From NCBI RefSeq assembly GCF_041053105.1, contig NZ_CP163444.1, positions 1,054,001 to 1,118,000 of the forward strand: 64,000 bases of DNA, in the 5' to 3' direction. This document shows, piece by piece, positions 28,301 through 37,337 of the stretch. Position numbers and translations under genes: made by a program. The stretch's first letter is position 1. Each line of letters starts with the position of its first letter. This stretch comes from Streptomyces sp. R44. GTDB taxonomy: Bacteria; Actinomycetota; Actinomycetes; Streptomycetales; Streptomycetaceae. Below the pieces are notes generated by a model. The model was given only the letters and a program-made list of their open reading frames with translations, ran no database searches and was not told where the DNA came from.

Positions 28301-31300
28301 TGGGCCGAGGGCGTCGGTGTCCTGGTCGTCGAACGGCTGTCGGACGCCCGGCGCCTGGGCCACAAGGTCCTTGCCGTCGTGGCCGGCACCGCCGTGAACC
28401 AGGACGGCGCCTCCAACGGACTCACCGCGCCCAGCGGCCCCGCACAGGAGCGCGTCATCCGAGCCGCCGTCCAGGACGCCGGCGTCACCTTCGCCGGAGT
28501 CGACGCCGTCGAGGCGCACGGCACAGGCACGGTACTCGGCGACCCCATCGAGGCACAGGCCCTCCTCGCCACCTACGGCAGCGAGCGCGACGGCCGGCCC
28601 CTCATGCTCGGCTCCCTCAAGTCCAACCTCGGCCACGCCCAGGCCGCCGCCGGAGTCGGCGGCATCATCAAAATGGTCATGGCCCTCCGCAACAGCGAGG
28701 TCCCCGCCTCCCTCAACATCAGCAAGCCCACCGAACTCGTCGACTGGGCCGACGGCGGCGTCGAAGTCCTCACCGAACCGCGCCCCTGGCCCGCCCGAGA
28801 AGGCAAGGTCCGACGCGCCGGCATCTCCTCCTTCGGCATCAGCGGCACCAACGCCCACATCATCCTCGCCGAAGCCCCCACCGAGGACCCGGCCGAAGTC
28901 CCCTCGGACGCGGACCGGTTGGACGGCGCGGTTCTGCCGTGGCTCGTGTCGGCGCGTACGGCGGACGCACTGGCCCAGGCCGCCGAGCGGCTGGCCGCGT
29001 ACGTACGGGAACGGCCCGAGCTCACCGCGGCCGACGTGGCGCTCTCCCTGGCCACCGGGCGCTCCGCCTTCGAGTCGCGGGCCGTGCTGCCCGGCGCCGA
29101 CGGCCGTGACGGGCTGCTCGCCGGCCTGGACGCCCTGGCGTCCGGGGAACTCGACGGCGTGACCGCGGCTGTCTCCGGCGCGAAGCCGGGCCGCACGTCG
29201 GGCGCTTCCGTCGTGTTCGTGTTCCCGGGTCAGGGTTCGCAGTGGGTCGGCATGGCCACGGCCCTCCTGGACTCCTCGCCGGAGTTCGCGCGGGTCATCG
29301 CCGAGTGCGAGACGGCCCTCGCGCCGTTCGTGGACTGGTCCCTCACCGCCGTCCTGCGCGACGAGGACGGCGCCCCCGGCCTCGACCGGGTCGACGTCGT
29401 CCAGCCCGCCTCCTGGGCCATGATGGTCGGCCTCGCCGCCCTCTGGCGTACCGCCGGTGTGAACCCGACGGCGGTCGTCGGTCACTCGCAGGGCGAGATC
29501 GCCGCCGCGGTCGTCGCGGGCGGCCTGTCCCTGCAGGACGGCGCCCGCGTCGTCGCCCTGCGCTCCAAGGCCCTCCGCGTCCTGTCCGGCGGCGGAGGCA
29601 TGGCCTGGCTGAGCGTCCCGGAGACGCAGGCGGAGGAGCTGCTCGCACGCTGGGAAGGCCGTGTCTCCGTCGCGGCGGTCAACGGCCCGTCGTCCACTGT
29701 GGTCGCCGGTCAGCCCGAGGCCCTGGACGAGCTCCTCGCCCAGTGCGAGGCCTCCGGCCTGTGGGCACGCCGCATCCCCGTCGACTACGCCTCCCACTCC
29801 GCCCACGTCGACGAGATCCAGGACACCCTCGCCCACGAGCTGAAGGACGTCCGCCCGCAGTCCGGCCGCATCGCCTTCCACTCCACCGTCACCGGTGGCG
29901 TACTCGACACCGCCGAGCTCGACGGGGCCTACTGGTTCCGCAACCTGCGCAGCAAGGTGCGCCTCGCCGAGGTCGTCGAGCAACTGGCCGCCCCCGACGT
30001 CGTCTTCGTCGAAGTCAGCGCCCACCCCGTCCTCGTCTCCGGCATCACCGAAACCCTCGCCGACACCGGCGCCGTCGTCGGCACACTCCACCGCAACACC
30101 GGCGAACTCACCCGCTTCGTCGAATCCGCCGCCGAGGCCTGGTCCCACGGCGTCACCATCGACTGGCCCACCCTGCTCGCCCCCTTCGACGCCCGCACCG
30201 TCGAACTGCCCTCCTACCCCTTCCAGCGCACGCACTACTGGCTCGTGAACGAGCCCGCCGCGCCTCGCAGCGCACCGCGAACGGTGGCTCAGCCCATGGA
30301 GCCGGGCGACCTGTTGGGCGTCCGGATGCCGTCGTCGCCGCTCGCGCAGGCGCAGTTCGCCCCGCGGCTCGACCCGGTGGCGCACCCCTGCCTGGGCGAC
30401 TTCGTGGTCGGCGGACGGCCGGTGGTCAGCGCCGGTGTGCTCGTCGAGTCGGTGATCGAGGCGGTGACCGAGTTCGCCGGGACCGGGCCGGTATCCGTGG
30501 AGGAGCTCGAACTCCCCGTCGACCTGGTGCTCGACCCCGTCGGCGTCGACCCGTCGACGGGCGGTGCCGAGCGCGCCGCGCAGCTCGTCCTGGACGCCGA
30601 CCAGTTCCGCTACTACGCGCAGGACTCGGCGGGCGGTTGGCAGCTGCACGCGCACGGCCGGGCCAAGGCCGGTGCGCCGGCCGCGCCCACGGTGACGCTC
30701 GCCCCGGTGGGTTCGGGCCGCGAGCTGACCGGCGACGAGCTGTACCGGATGCTGTGGCAGCGCGCCCTCTACCTGGGCTCCGCCGCCCGCTGGGTGGAGC
30801 GGATCAGGCTCGGCCGGGGCGAGGCCACGGCCGAGCTGCGGTCCGCCCTGCCCGGCGAGGCGGAGCCGTATCTGATCCACCCGGGGCTCGTCGACGCCAT
30901 GTTCCAGACGGCGCTGGTCTGCTTCCCCGCCGACGGCCCCGCCCTGGTGCCGGCCGGTCTGGACCGCTTCGTCCACTACGACCGCGGCGGCGCTCAGGAC
31001 GCGCTTCGATGTCATGCCGAACTGTTCGACGACGGCACGCGGGCGCGTATCCGGCTCCTCACGGCGCAGGGCCGTCTCGTCGCGGAGGCCGACGGCGTGC
31101 GCTTCGTCCCGGCCCTGAACCGGCCGGCGACCGAGCTCGCCGCCATCCAGGCACCCGCCGCCGCCCAGGCGCCCACGGCCGACCTCGTGGCGCCGGTCGT
31201 GTCCGCACCGCGCCGGCCGGCCACGGTCCCGGCGACGCCGGCCCCGGCCGACACCACCGAGGCAGCGCCCGATGCGGTGCGTGCCCTCGTGATCCGCACC

Positions 31301-34300
31301 GTCGCCCAGGCCCTCGGGACCGTGGCGGCCCGGCTCGACACCGGGCAGTCGCTGCAGGCGCTCGGCCTCGACTCGCTGATCGCGATGAAGATCCGGACGG
31401 CCCTGAACCGGGAGTTCGACGTCCTGCTGCCGATGACGGCGTTCCTGAACGGCCGCAGCACCGAGGACATCGCCGGGGACGTACGCGAGAGCCTCGGCGC
31501 CGACAGCTCCGAAACAGAAGCGGAGGCCCCGCGGAGCGCCCCCGCCGACGACGACGCGGAGCGTTACGAGCCGTTCGGTCTGACCGATCTCCAGCAGGCG
31601 TACCTCGTCGGCCGCGGTGACGCCTTCGAGCTCGGCAACACCTCCACCTACTTCCAGATCGAGATCGACCTGGAGAACGTGGACCTGGACCGGCTCTCCG
31701 CGTCCTTCCGGGCGATGGTCGAGCGCCACGACATGCTGCGGGCCGTCTTCACCGCCGAGGGCGAGCAGCGCGTCCAGCGCGAGGTCCCCGCCTATGTGAT
31801 CCGTGAGACCGATGTGTCCGCCCTGGCTCCGGCCGAGCGCGAGGCCGCGCTGACCGCCGTCCACGAGGAGATGCGGCACCAGGTCTTCGACACCGCGCGC
31901 TGGCCGCTGTTCGACGTGCGGGTGACCCGGACCGACGACCGGACGATCCGGCTGCACGCCGGGTTCGACGCCCTGATCATCGACGGTTTCAGCACGTCGA
32001 TCCTGTTCAAGGAGTGGGCCGCGCACTACCGCGGTGAGGAGCTGCCGGCGCTGGAGCTTCGCTACCGGGACTACGTCCGGCAGGCCCGCGAGCTGGAGGG
32101 CGGGCCCGAGTACGACCGGGCGCTCGCCTACTGGCGTGACCGGCTCGACACCCTGCCGGCCGCGCCCCAGCTGCCGCTGGCCGTGGCTCCGTCGAGCCTG
32201 GACCGGCCGGTGTTCCACCACCGCGGTGCGACGCTCCCGAAGGAGGAGTGGGCCCGCTTCAAGGAGCACGCGGCGACGGCCGGGGTCAGCCCGTCCGCGG
32301 CGCTGTGCACGGCGTACTCGCAGGTGATCGCGGAGTGGAGCGCCACGCCCGACTTCTCGCTGAACCTGCTGTACTTCAACCGGCTGCCGCTGCATCCGCA
32401 GGTGAGCGACGTCATCGGCAACTTCTCCACCACGCTGATGCTGGAGATCCGCGACGCGGCCGAGGACACCTTCGCCGCCCGGGCGAGCGAGGTGCAGGCC
32501 CGGCTGTGGAGCGACATGGAGCACAGCCAGGTCAGCGGTGTGCAGGTGCTGAGGGAGCTGAACCGGGCCCGTGGCGCCTCGGTGCGTGCCGCGGCGCCGG
32601 TCGTCTTCACGAGCCTGGTGAACTTCGCGGGCCGGCAGGACACCGAGGAGCGCGGAGTCGTGCAGTACCTCGCGGGGATCGGTGAGAACGGCCGTCAGGT
32701 GAGCAGTTCGGTCCGCACCCCGCAGGTGTGGCTGGACCACCAGGCGGTCGAGGAGGCCGGTGAGCTCGTCCTGAACTGGGACGTGATCGAGGAGCTGTTC
32801 CCGGCGGGCTGCGTCGACGCCATGTTCGCCGCGTACCAGCGGATGCTGCACGAGCTGTGCCGCGACCCGGAGGCCTGGCAGCGACCCCGGCCGGCGCTCG
32901 TACCGGCGGCCGATCTGGAGGTACGGGCCGAGGCGAACGCCACCGACGGGCCCGTGCCCGACGGTCTGCTGCACGACGCGGTGCTCGCGCAGGCCGAGGC
33001 CACGCCCGACGCGCCGGCCGTCATCTCGCAGGCGCTGACCCTGACGTACGGGGAGCTCGACCGCAGGTCGAACCAGGTGGGGCACGCGCTGCGCGCCCAG
33101 GGGGCCGGTCCCGGCGACCTGGTGGCGATCGTCATGGACAAGGGCTGGGAGCAGGTCGTCGCGGCGCTCGGCATCCTGCGGTCGGGGGCGGCGTACGTCC
33201 CGATCGACGCCCGGGTGCCCGTCGAGCGGCTGCACGTGCTGCTCGACAGTGCCGGGATCAGCCAGGTCGTCACCCAGCCGTGGGTGGACGACACGGCGGA
33301 CTGGCCGGAGGGCGTGGTCAGGACCGTGGTGCGCGCCGGGGACACGGGTGAGGACAGCCCGCTCGGCGAGTCCGGCGCCAAGCCGGGCGACCTCGCCTAC
33401 GTGATCTTCACCTCGGGCTCCACGGGGCTGCCGAAGGGCGTGATGATCGAGCACGGCGCGGCCCTGAACACGGTCGTCGACGTCAACGAGCGGTACGGCG
33501 TCACCGCGGCGGACCGGGCTCTCGGACTGTCCGCGATGCACTTCGACCTGTCGGTGTACGACGTCTTCGGACTGCTGTCGGTGGGCGGCGCGCTGGTGCT
33601 GCCCGAACCGGCTGCGCACCGTGAGCCGGCCCGCTGGGCGGAGCTCGTCGCCGAGCACGGGGTGACGATCTGGAACAGCGTGCCCGCGCTGATGGAGATG
33701 TTCACCGAGCACGCCCTGTCGAACGGGCTCACCGGGCTGCCGGTGCGTCTGGTCATGATGAGCGGCGACTGGATACCGGTGTCGCTGCCCGGGCGGATCC
33801 GGCTGCTGCTGCCGGACGCCGAGCTGTGGAGCCTCGGCGGTGCCACGGAGGCGTCGATCTGGTCGATCCTGCACCCCATCGGCGAGGTCCCGGACGACTG
33901 CGTGAGCATCCCGTACGGCAAGGCGATGCGTAACCAGCGCTTCCACGTCCTCGACGGCACGATGCGGCCCTGCCCGGTGTGGGTGCCGGGCGACCTCTAC
34001 ATCGCGGGCGTCGGACTGGCCCGCGGCTACCTGAACGACGAGGTGAAGACCCGCGCGGCGTTCCTGCACCACCCGGTCACCGGCGAGCGGCTCTACCGCA
34101 CCGGCGACATGGGTCGCTTCCTGCCGGACGGCACCATCGAGTTCCTCGGCCGTCTCGACTCCCAGGTGAAGATCCAGGGCTACCGGATCGAGCTGGGCGA
34201 GGTCGAGGCCGGGCTCACCCAGTGCGAGGGCGTGCGCTGCGCCGCGGTCGTCGCGGCGGGCGAGCAGCACGGGCCCAAGCGGCTCATCGCGTACGTCGTC

Positions 34301-35515
34301 CTCGACGAGGGCCGCGAGGACACCGAGGAGCAGATCACCGAGGCGCTGCGCCGGGTGGTCCCGGCGCACCTGGTGCCGCAGCGGGTCCTCGTCCTGGACG
34401 AGCTGCCGCTCAGCGACAACGGGAAGGTCAACCGGGCGGCCCTGCCCGCGCCGGACGAGGTCGCCGTGGAAGGCTCCGGGTTCGTCGCGCCGCGCGACGA
34501 GGTGGAGCGCCGGCTCGCGGAGATCTGGGCGGAGTTCTTCGGCGTCTCCGAGATCGGGGTGACCGCGAGCTTCTTCGACCTCGGCGGGGACTCGCTGCTC
34601 GCGGTCCGGCTGATGGCCAGGATCGCGCGCGGCCTCGGCCGCAGCCTGCCGCTGTCGACGCTCTTCGCCCGTCCGACGATCGAGCTGCTCGCCCGGGCGG
34701 TGCGTGAGGCCGACGGCGGCGAGACCGGCCGCAGGGCGCTGGTGCCGGTGCGCACGGGCGGGTCGCGGACTCCCCTGGTGTTCGTCCACCCGGTCGGCGG
34801 TGATGTGCTCTGTTACGCGGAGCTCGCCGAACTCCTGGGTGAGGAGCAGCCGTTCTACGCGCTCCAGGTGCCGGACACGGAGCTGACCAGCGTGGAGGCG
34901 ATGGCCGCGCACTACGTCACGGCGGTCCGGGAGGCGCTGCCGGACGGTCCGTACCGGCTCGGCGGCTGGTCGATGGGCGGCGTGATCGCCCTGGAGATGG
35001 CGGCCCAGCTCACCGCGGCCGGCGCCGAGGTGGAGCTCCTCGCCGTGATCGACCTGATGGTCGAGCCCGGGCCGGCCGAGGGAGCGCCCGTCTCCGACGA
35101 GCAGTTGCTGTCCTGGTTCGCCCGGGACCTGGCGGGTCTCGCCGGGGTCGACTGGGAGCTGCCGGTGGAGGCCTTCGACGGCCGCCCGCCGGTGGAGGTG
35201 CTGCACGCCGAGGCGCGGGGAGCGGGGGCGCTGTCCGAGGACATCGACCTCGACACGCTCAGCGCCATCGTGGGCCGGTTCCGGAACAACTACCGGGCCC
35301 TGCTGGGCTACGCGCCCAGCGGCTTCGCCGGGCGGGTCGTGTCGCTGCGTGCGGCGGACGGCGGTGCGACGGTCGAGACCGCGAACCGGTGGATGCGGTA
35401 CTTCCCCGGTGACGCCAGCCTCGTCGACGTACCCGGCGACCACTACACGGTGATGCGCGGCGAGCGGCTGCGCGTCCTGGCCGGCGAGCTGCGCCGGGCC
35501 CTCGACGCGCGGTGA
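22349..35515 (+). CDS. Hybrid PKS-NRPS: modules 2 and 3, Cy-A(Cys)-PCP-TE
   Basis: The start is ATG 22349; the 4388-aa product opens with a coiled-coil docking domain ([20 protein letters not shown]). Module 2: KS (Cys208), AT with GHSQGE (Ser660) and YASH (methylmalonyl), DH (His963), B-type KR (TAGLLDD) and ACP (Ser1689). Module 3: KS (Cys1922), a methylmalonyl AT (Ser2380), a DH-like domain in which the catalytic His position is Phe2685 (GDFVVGG), no KR, and ACP (Ser3009), so the beta-ketone should remain. A heterocyclisation domain follows, with [12 protein letters not shown] and the DxxxxD motif [10 protein letters not shown] (Asp3207, Asp3212). The A domain's ten-residue code reads D-L-Y-N-M-S-L-I-W-K, matching cysteine. 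PCP Ser is 4082 and TE Ser is 4208 (GWSMG), with His in GDHYTVM. The predicted product is a thiazoline carboxylic acid on a C11 beta-keto chain, released by the TE. Confidence 0.95.
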   Translation: MTTTDNDKLVAYLKRLTVDLHQSRQRVRELEAGTNDPIVIVGMGCRFPGGVDSPEALWRVVAEQRDVISGLPTDRGWDLDGLYHPDPDHSGTSYVRDGGFLHGAAEFDPAFFGISPREALSMDPQQRLLLEVSWEALERAGITPGALHGTSTGVFLGAIAQEYGPRLGEASAAATGFGLTGTTSSVASGRVAYTLGLQGPALTVDTACSSSLVALHLAVNALRSGECSLALAGGVTVMSTPGIFVEFSRQKGLAPDGRCKSFSADADGTAWAEGVGVLVVERLSDARRLGHKVLAVVAGSAVNQDGASNGLTAPSGPAQERVIRAAVQDAGVPFSGVDAVEAHGTGTVLGDPIEAQALLATYGKERDGQPLMLGSLKSNLGHSQAAAGVGGVIKMVMALRNAELPASLNVSRPSELVDWANGGVEVLTAPRPWPAEEGRVRRAGVSSFGISGTNAHVILAEAPVEQPAEAAEEATPDGSLEGSGLPWMVSARTADALAEAAGQLAAYVRERPELTAADVALSLAVGRSAFESRAVVSGADGRDGLLAGLDALASREVDGENGVSPSRAVFVFPGQGSQWVGMATALLDSSPEFARVIAECETALAPFVDWSLTAVLRDEDGAPGLDRVDVVQPASWAMMVGLAALWRAAGVNPVAVVGHSQGEIAAAVVAGGLSLQDGARVVALRSKALRVLSGGGGMASLKVPEDKAEELLAPWNGRISVAAANGPSSTVVAGRPEALDELLAQCEASGLWARRIPVDYASHSAHVDEIQDTLAHELKDVRPQSGRIAFHSTVTGGVLDTAELDGAYWFRNLRSKVRLAEVVEQLAAPDVVFVEVSAHPVLVSGITETLADTGAVVGTLHRNTGELTRFVESAAEAWSHGVTIDWPTVLQAYRAHAVELPSYPFQRQRYWLEPEPASTDARGLGLASAGHPLLGAVVELVEEDRLVYTGRLALDTQPWLADHAVQGTVLLPGTAFLELAMAVGARVGWRRLAELTLQAPLLLPADEAVQLRVTLEPPAANGQRELAVHSRPQDADTGVPWTRHAAATLELDDESADFDLVEWPPPGAHEIDVESRYDTLSEAGYDYGPAFQGLRAAWRSGRDVYAEVALPAELDATAFGVHPAVLDAALHAVGLLREDGGTVLPFSWSGVRRYTEGADALRVWLSPRGDGVALRVTDASGKPVLSAGSVTMRPFTADLAAGRGTDSLFRVEWQPVPAGTADAEVCLVADLADVPDAVPQVVAVRCPGTDRCPDTSQDSDSTGADLAGAAHRAARWALALVQEWLADARFAGSRLLVLTDGAAGPEVDSPAQATVWGLIRTAQSEHPDRFALLDTDEAHDAGTVPGAVLTEPQLALRAGALLAPRLVRHTSVADPTGGTPLDPDGTVLVTGGTGVLGASVARHLVTEHGARRLLLVSRRGADAPGAEELAAELSESGAEVTLAACDTADRDALARLLDGVRLTAVVHTAGLLDDGVVESLTADRLAAVLRPKVDAAAHLDELTADHDLAAFVLFSSVAGVLGNPGQANYAAGNVFLDALAARRRAAGRPATSLAWGLWAERTGLTGHLDDDTLSTRGIAPLSTEQGLELLDRALADDHAVLVPARLDPASLRSDALAGTLSPLLRSLVRVPQRRSGESGMRRKLGRMSEDEGRRLLLDVVRAQLAAVIGSQSTDGIDPDQPFKSFGIDSLLAVQLRNRLNSATGLRLPATLVFDHPTPAAVVDFTLALARERAESAPAQPVTAVAPRTDDDPIVIVGMGCRFPGGVDSPEALWRVVAEQRDVISEFPADRGWDLDGLFHPDPDHSGTSYVRHGGFLHEAAEFDPAFFGISPREALAMDPQQRLLLEVSWEALERAGITPGSLHGSDTGVFAGVMYHDYGGGGRLPEEAEGHFLTGTAGSVATGRVAYTLGLHGPALTVDTACSSSLVALHLAVRALRSGECSLALAGGAAVMSTPHTFIEFSRQRGLATDGRCKSFSADADGTAWAEGVGVLVVERLSDARRLGHKVLAVVAGTAVNQDGASNGLTAPSGPAQERVIRAAVQDAGVTFAGVDAVEAHGTGTVLGDPIEAQALLATYGSERDGRPLMLGSLKSNLGHAQAAAGVGGIIKMVMALRNSEVPASLNISKPTELVDWADGGVEVLTEPRPWPAREGKVRRAGISSFGISGTNAHIILAEAPTEDPAEVPSDADRLDGAVLPWLVSARTADALAQAAERLAAYVRERPELTAADVALSLATGRSAFESRAVLPGADGRDGLLAGLDALASGELDGVTAAVSGAKPGRTSGASVVFVFPGQGSQWVGMATALLDSSPEFARVIAECETALAPFVDWSLTAVLRDEDGAPGLDRVDVVQPASWAMMVGLAALWRTAGVNPTAVVGHSQGEIAAAVVAGGLSLQDGARVVALRSKALRVLSGGGGMAWLSVPETQAEELLARWEGRVSVAAVNGPSSTVVAGQPEALDELLAQCEASGLWARRIPVDYASHSAHVDEIQDTLAHELKDVRPQSGRIAFHSTVTGGVLDTAELDGAYWFRNLRSKVRLAEVVEQLAAPDVVFVEVSAHPVLVSGITETLADTGAVVGTLHRNTGELTRFVESAAEAWSHGVTIDWPTLLAPFDARTVELPSYPFQRTHYWLVNEPAAPRSAPRTVAQPMEPGDLLGVRMPSSPLAQAQFAPRLDPVAHPCLGDFVVGGRPVVSAGVLVESVIEAVTEFAGTGPVSVEELELPVDLVLDPVGVDPSTGGAERAAQLVLDADQFRYYAQDSAGGWQLHAHGRAKAGAPAAPTVTLAPVGSGRELTGDELYRMLWQRALYLGSAARWVERIRLGRGEATAELRSALPGEAEPYLIHPGLVDAMFQTALVCFPADGPALVPAGLDRFVHYDRGGAQDALRCHAELFDDGTRARIRLLTAQGRLVAEADGVRFVPALNRPATELAAIQAPAAAQAPTADLVAPVVSAPRRPATVPATPAPADTTEAAPDAVRALVIRTVAQALGTVAARLDTGQSLQALGLDSLIAMKIRTALNREFDVLLPMTAFLNGRSTEDIAGDVRESLGADSSETEAEAPRSAPADDDAERYEPFGLTDLQQAYLVGRGDAFELGNTSTYFQIEIDLENVDLDRLSASFRAMVERHDMLRAVFTAEGEQRVQREVPAYVIRETDVSALAPAEREAALTAVHEEMRHQVFDTARWPLFDVRVTRTDDRTIRLHAGFDALIIDGFSTSILFKEWAAHYRGEELPALELRYRDYVRQARELEGGPEYDRALAYWRDRLDTLPAAPQLPLAVAPSSLDRPVFHHRGATLPKEEWARFKEHAATAGVSPSAALCTAYSQVIAEWSATPDFSLNLLYFNRLPLHPQVSDVIGNFSTTLMLEIRDAAEDTFAARASEVQARLWSDMEHSQVSGVQVLRELNRARGASVRAAAPVVFTSLVNFAGRQDTEERGVVQYLAGIGENGRQVSSSVRTPQVWLDHQAVEEAGELVLNWDVIEELFPAGCVDAMFAAYQRMLHELCRDPEAWQRPRPALVPAADLEVRAEANATDGPVPDGLLHDAVLAQAEATPDAPAVISQALTLTYGELDRRSNQVGHALRAQGAGPGDLVAIVMDKGWEQVVAALGILRSGAAYVPIDARVPVERLHVLLDSAGISQVVTQPWVDDTADWPEGVVRTVVRAGDTGEDSPLGESGAKPGDLAYVIFTSGSTGLPKGVMIEHGAALNTVVDVNERYGVTAADRALGLSAMHFDLSVYDVFGLLSVGGALVLPEPAAHREPARWAELVAEHGVTIWNSVPALMEMFTEHALSNGLTGLPVRLVMMSGDWIPVSLPGRIRLLLPDAELWSLGGATEASIWSILHPIGEVPDDCVSIPYGKAMRNQRFHVLDGTMRPCPVWVPGDLYIAGVGLARGYLNDEVKTRAAFLHHPVTGERLYRTGDMGRFLPDGTIEFLGRLDSQVKIQGYRIELGEVEAGLTQCEGVRCAAVVAAGEQHGPKRLIAYVVLDEGREDTEEQITEALRRVVPAHLVPQRVLVLDELPLSDNGKVNRAALPAPDEVAVEGSGFVAPRDEVERRLAEIWAEFFGVSEIGVTASFFDLGGDSLLAVRLMARIARGLGRSLPLSTLFARPTIELLARAVREADGGETGRRALVPVRTGGSRTPLVFVHPVGGDVLCYAELAELLGEEQPFYALQVPDTELTSVEAMAAHYVTAVREALPDGPYRLGGWSMGGVIALEMAAQLTAAGAEVELLAVIDLMVEPGPAEGAPVSDEQLLSWFARDLAGLAGVDWELPVEAFDGRPPVEVLHAEARGAGALSEDIDLDTLSAIVGRFRNNYRALLGYAPSGFAGRVVSLRAADGGATVETANRWMRYFPGDASLVDVPGDHYTVMRGERLRVLAGELRRALDAR
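24062..25008. repeat. AT segment near-identical to 29222-30168
   Basis: The module 2 AT coding sequence repeats in module 3 at an offset of exactly 5160 bp. The stretch 24623-25008 (386 bp) equals 29783-30168 base for base and 24110-24289 differs nowhere from its partner, whereas a patch near 24447-24545 is clearly diverged. Patchy identity is typical of gene conversion. Confidence 0.9.
28226..28883. repeat. KS segment near-identical to 16474-17131
   Basis: This is the module 3 copy of the KS segment shared with module 1. It keeps the same rare AAA Lys and AGC usage in [10 protein letters not shown] as its partner, supporting common recent origin. Confidence 0.85.
29222..30168. repeat. AT segment near-identical to 24062-25008
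   Basis: This is the module 3 copy of the repeated methylmalonyl AT. Identity stops at 30169, just before the post-AT linker that leads into the inactive DH-like domain. Confidence 0.9.
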
Positions 35516-35521
35516 CCCGAA

Positions 35522-35554
35522 CCGGCCGGGCCGCCCCGCGGGCGGCCCGGCCGG
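35522..35554 (+). terminator. Long GC hairpin after the PKS-NRPS gene
   Basis: A perfect 15-bp stem, 35522-35536 with 35540-35554, has a CGC loop and starts 6 bp after the TGA stop. It could terminate or process the PKS transcript. The hairpin array follows at once. Confidence 0.7.
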
Positions 35555-35562
35555 TCCACCCC

Positions 35563-35664
35563 GGACCGGTTTTCTGCCGGTCCGCCCCCGGACCGGTTTT
35601 CTGCCGGTCCGCCCCCGGACCGGTTTTCTGCCGGTCCACCCCCGGACCGGTTCCGCTCCGGTCC
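35563..35664. repeat. Four tandem 27-bp hairpin repeats
   Basis: Four units start at 35563, 35590, 35617 and 35644. Each is GGACCGG, a 7-nt loop, CCGGTCC, then a 6-nt C-rich spacer. Units 1-3 share the loop TTTTCTG; unit 4 has TTCCGCT and an extended 9-bp stem. Spacing is constant at 27 bp. The array fills most of the 217-bp gap between PKS2 and the monooxygenase. It may act as a tandem protein-binding site, an mRNA 3'-end stabiliser or a terminator array. Confidence 0.9.
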
Positions 35665-35732
35665 GGCCGAACCACCCCGGACCCGTCCCGCGGTTCCGCG
35701 GGCTCCAGGTCCACGAAGTGAGGACATTCCGT

Positions 35733-36851
35733 ATGGGAAGAGATCAGGCCGATCCGACGAGGCGGCCGACGAGCGCGCTGCCGGCGACCGTGCCGGTCGC
35801 CGTCATCGGGGCGGGGCAGTCCGGCCTCGCCGCCGCCTACCACCTGCGGCAGGCCGGGATCCGGTGTGTGCTGCTCGACGCGGGGAGCGAGGTCGGCGAG
35901 ACCTGGGCGCGGCGCTGGGACTCGCTGAAGCTGTTCACGTCCGCGCAGTTCTCCGGCCTGCCCGGTCTGCCCTTCCCCGGCGAGGGGGCGCACTACCCCG
36001 GCAAGGACGAGGTGGTGGCCTATCTGCGGGAGTACGCCGAGCGGTTCGAACTCCCGGTGCTGACCGACCATCGCGTGCTGTCGCTGCGCGAGGACGGGGA
36101 CGGCTATCTGGTGACCACCGCGCACGGCGCGTGCCGGGCCGCCCAGGTCGTGATCGCGACCGGTGCGTTCGGTGCGGCGCGGCTCCCGGACTTCGCGGCC
36201 GGGCTGAGCCCGGACGTGCCCACGCTGCACACCAGCGAGTACCGGGGCGCCGGGCAGGTGCCGCCGGGGACGGTGGTGGTCGTCGGTGACGGCAACTCCG
36301 GGCGGCAGATCGCCGCGGAGCTGTCCGAGACGCACAGCGTGGTGCTCAGCTGCGGCGAGGCCGTCTCTCCGCCCCTGCCGCAGACGGTCGTCGGCCGGGA
36401 CATGTTCTGGTGGATGAGCGTCCTCGGTGTGATGAGCCTGCCGGTGAACATGCAGGCACCGGACCCGATCGTCGGCGACCGGGTGCCGGAGCTCGTCGCG
36501 GCGGGCAGGATGCGCACGGTGGGCCGGATCACCGGGGCCGACGGCGCCGAGCTGCTCGTCGCGGACGGCGAGCGCGTGAAGCCGTCCGCGGTGATCTGGG
36601 CGACCGGTTACCGCACCGACTGGAGCTGGCTCGACCCGCGGATGCTGGACGAGGACGGGCAGCCCCGGCACACCGAGGGCACGGGCGTGCTGCCCGGCAG
36701 CCACTATCTGGGCCTCTACCGGATGCGTACCCGCGGCTCGGCGCTGATCGGCTTCGTCGGCCGGGACGCGGAGCGCGCGGTGGCGGCGATCACCGCAGGC
36801 CCGCAGAGCACCACGACCGACTCCGCCACGGCAGAAGGTGAGCCGTCATGA
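35733..36851 (+). CDS. CzcO-type flavin monooxygenase
   Basis: The start is set at ATG 35733, which has GAGGA 8 nt upstream, rather than GTG 35718, which has none. The 372-aa product has an FAD-binding GxGxxG (VAVIGAGQSGLAAAYHLR) near residue 27, a second dinucleotide motif (VVVVGDGNSGRQIA) near residue 180, and an ATGYRTDWSWL motif near the C-terminus. It belongs to the CzcO/flavin monooxygenase group, which oxidises N, S or activated C atoms or performs Baeyer-Villiger reactions. Position makes it the likely tailoring enzyme of the assembly-line product; thiazoline-to-thiazole oxidation, S-oxidation or alkene/ketone oxidation are the candidate steps. It overlaps the next gene by 4 bp. Confidence 0.88.
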   Translation: MGRDQADPTRRPTSALPATVPVAVIGAGQSGLAAAYHLRQAGIRCVLLDAGSEVGETWARRWDSLKLFTSAQFSGLPGLPFPGEGAHYPGKDEVVAYLREYAERFELPVLTDHRVLSLREDGDGYLVTTAHGACRAAQVVIATGAFGAARLPDFAAGLSPDVPTLHTSEYRGAGQVPPGTVVVVGDGNSGRQIAAELSETHSVVLSCGEAVSPPLPQTVVGRDMFWWMSVLGVMSLPVNMQAPDPIVGDRVPELVAAGRMRTVGRITGADGAELLVADGERVKPSAVIWATGYRTDWSWLDPRMLDEDGQPRHTEGTGVLPGSHYLGLYRMRTRGSALIGFVGRDAERAVAAITAGPQSTTTDSATAEGEPS

Positions 36852-37285
36852 CCACCGCCACCACCACGGAACTCGACGTGCTGGGCGCCCTGTTGGCGTT
36901 CGACTTCATCGGGTTCGCGCAGAAGTCCGCCGCGCTCGACCCCGCCGGCCCGCGGTACGGGCGCGCGGTCGGCGCCGCCTTCGGGATCGCGGCCCGTCGC
37001 CGCTTCCCGAAGGGCGCGACAGCCGAGGAGATCGACGGGTACGTCGGGGAGTTCCTCGGCTCCCTGGAGGCCGGCGCGGAGGACTTCGATCCCGCGGCCC
37101 TCGCCCGCCTGATCGCCGAGGGCCTGAACGAGGCCACGGCGGCGCGCGGCGGTGAGCACCCGGACCCCGAGCGGACGATGCAGGCGCGCCTCGTCCTGAC
37201 CCTCCGGTGGGTACGGGAGCTGGGTCTCGGCCCCGACGAGCAGCGGCAGCTGCTGGCGGAGGCCGAGCGGCTGTCCGCGGCCTGA
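36848..37285 (+). CDS. Unknown 145-aa protein of the PKS-NRPS cluster
   Basis: I do not recognise this protein. It starts ATG 36848 inside the stop of the monooxygenase gene, so it is translationally coupled to it. The sequence is soluble, Ala/Glu-rich and probably all helical (LDVLGALLAFDFIGFAQKSA, ARLIAEGLNEATAARGG, QLLAEAERLSAA), with no signal peptide, membrane segment or cysteine. The coupling suggests a small accessory protein, for example a partner or chaperone of the monooxygenase or an assembly-line helper. A strong bidirectional terminator follows. Confidence 0.75.
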   Translation: MTTATTTELDVLGALLAFDFIGFAQKSAALDPAGPRYGRAVGAAFGIAARRRFPKGATAEEIDGYVGEFLGSLEAGAEDFDPAALARLIAEGLNEATAARGGEHPDPERTMQARLVLTLRWVRELGLGPDEQRQLLAEAERLSAA

Positions 37286-37293
37286 GTCACGGA

Positions 37294-37334
37294 CGAGAGG
37301 CGGCGCCCCGGGTGGTCCGGGGCGCCGCCTCTCG
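37294..37334. terminator. Bidirectional terminator between convergent genes
   Basis: A perfect 18-bp stem, 37294-37311 with 37317-37334, has the loop GTGGT. It lies between the end of the cluster's plus-strand operon (37285) and the end of the convergent acyl-CoA ligase (37338), so it can serve both directions. Confidence 0.9.
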
Positions 37335-37337
37335 CTC

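Noticed and set aside
35563..35664. Repeat array considered as a small CRISPR
   Set aside because: Units are contiguous with only a 6-nt C-rich spacer, and no variable spacers or cas genes are present.
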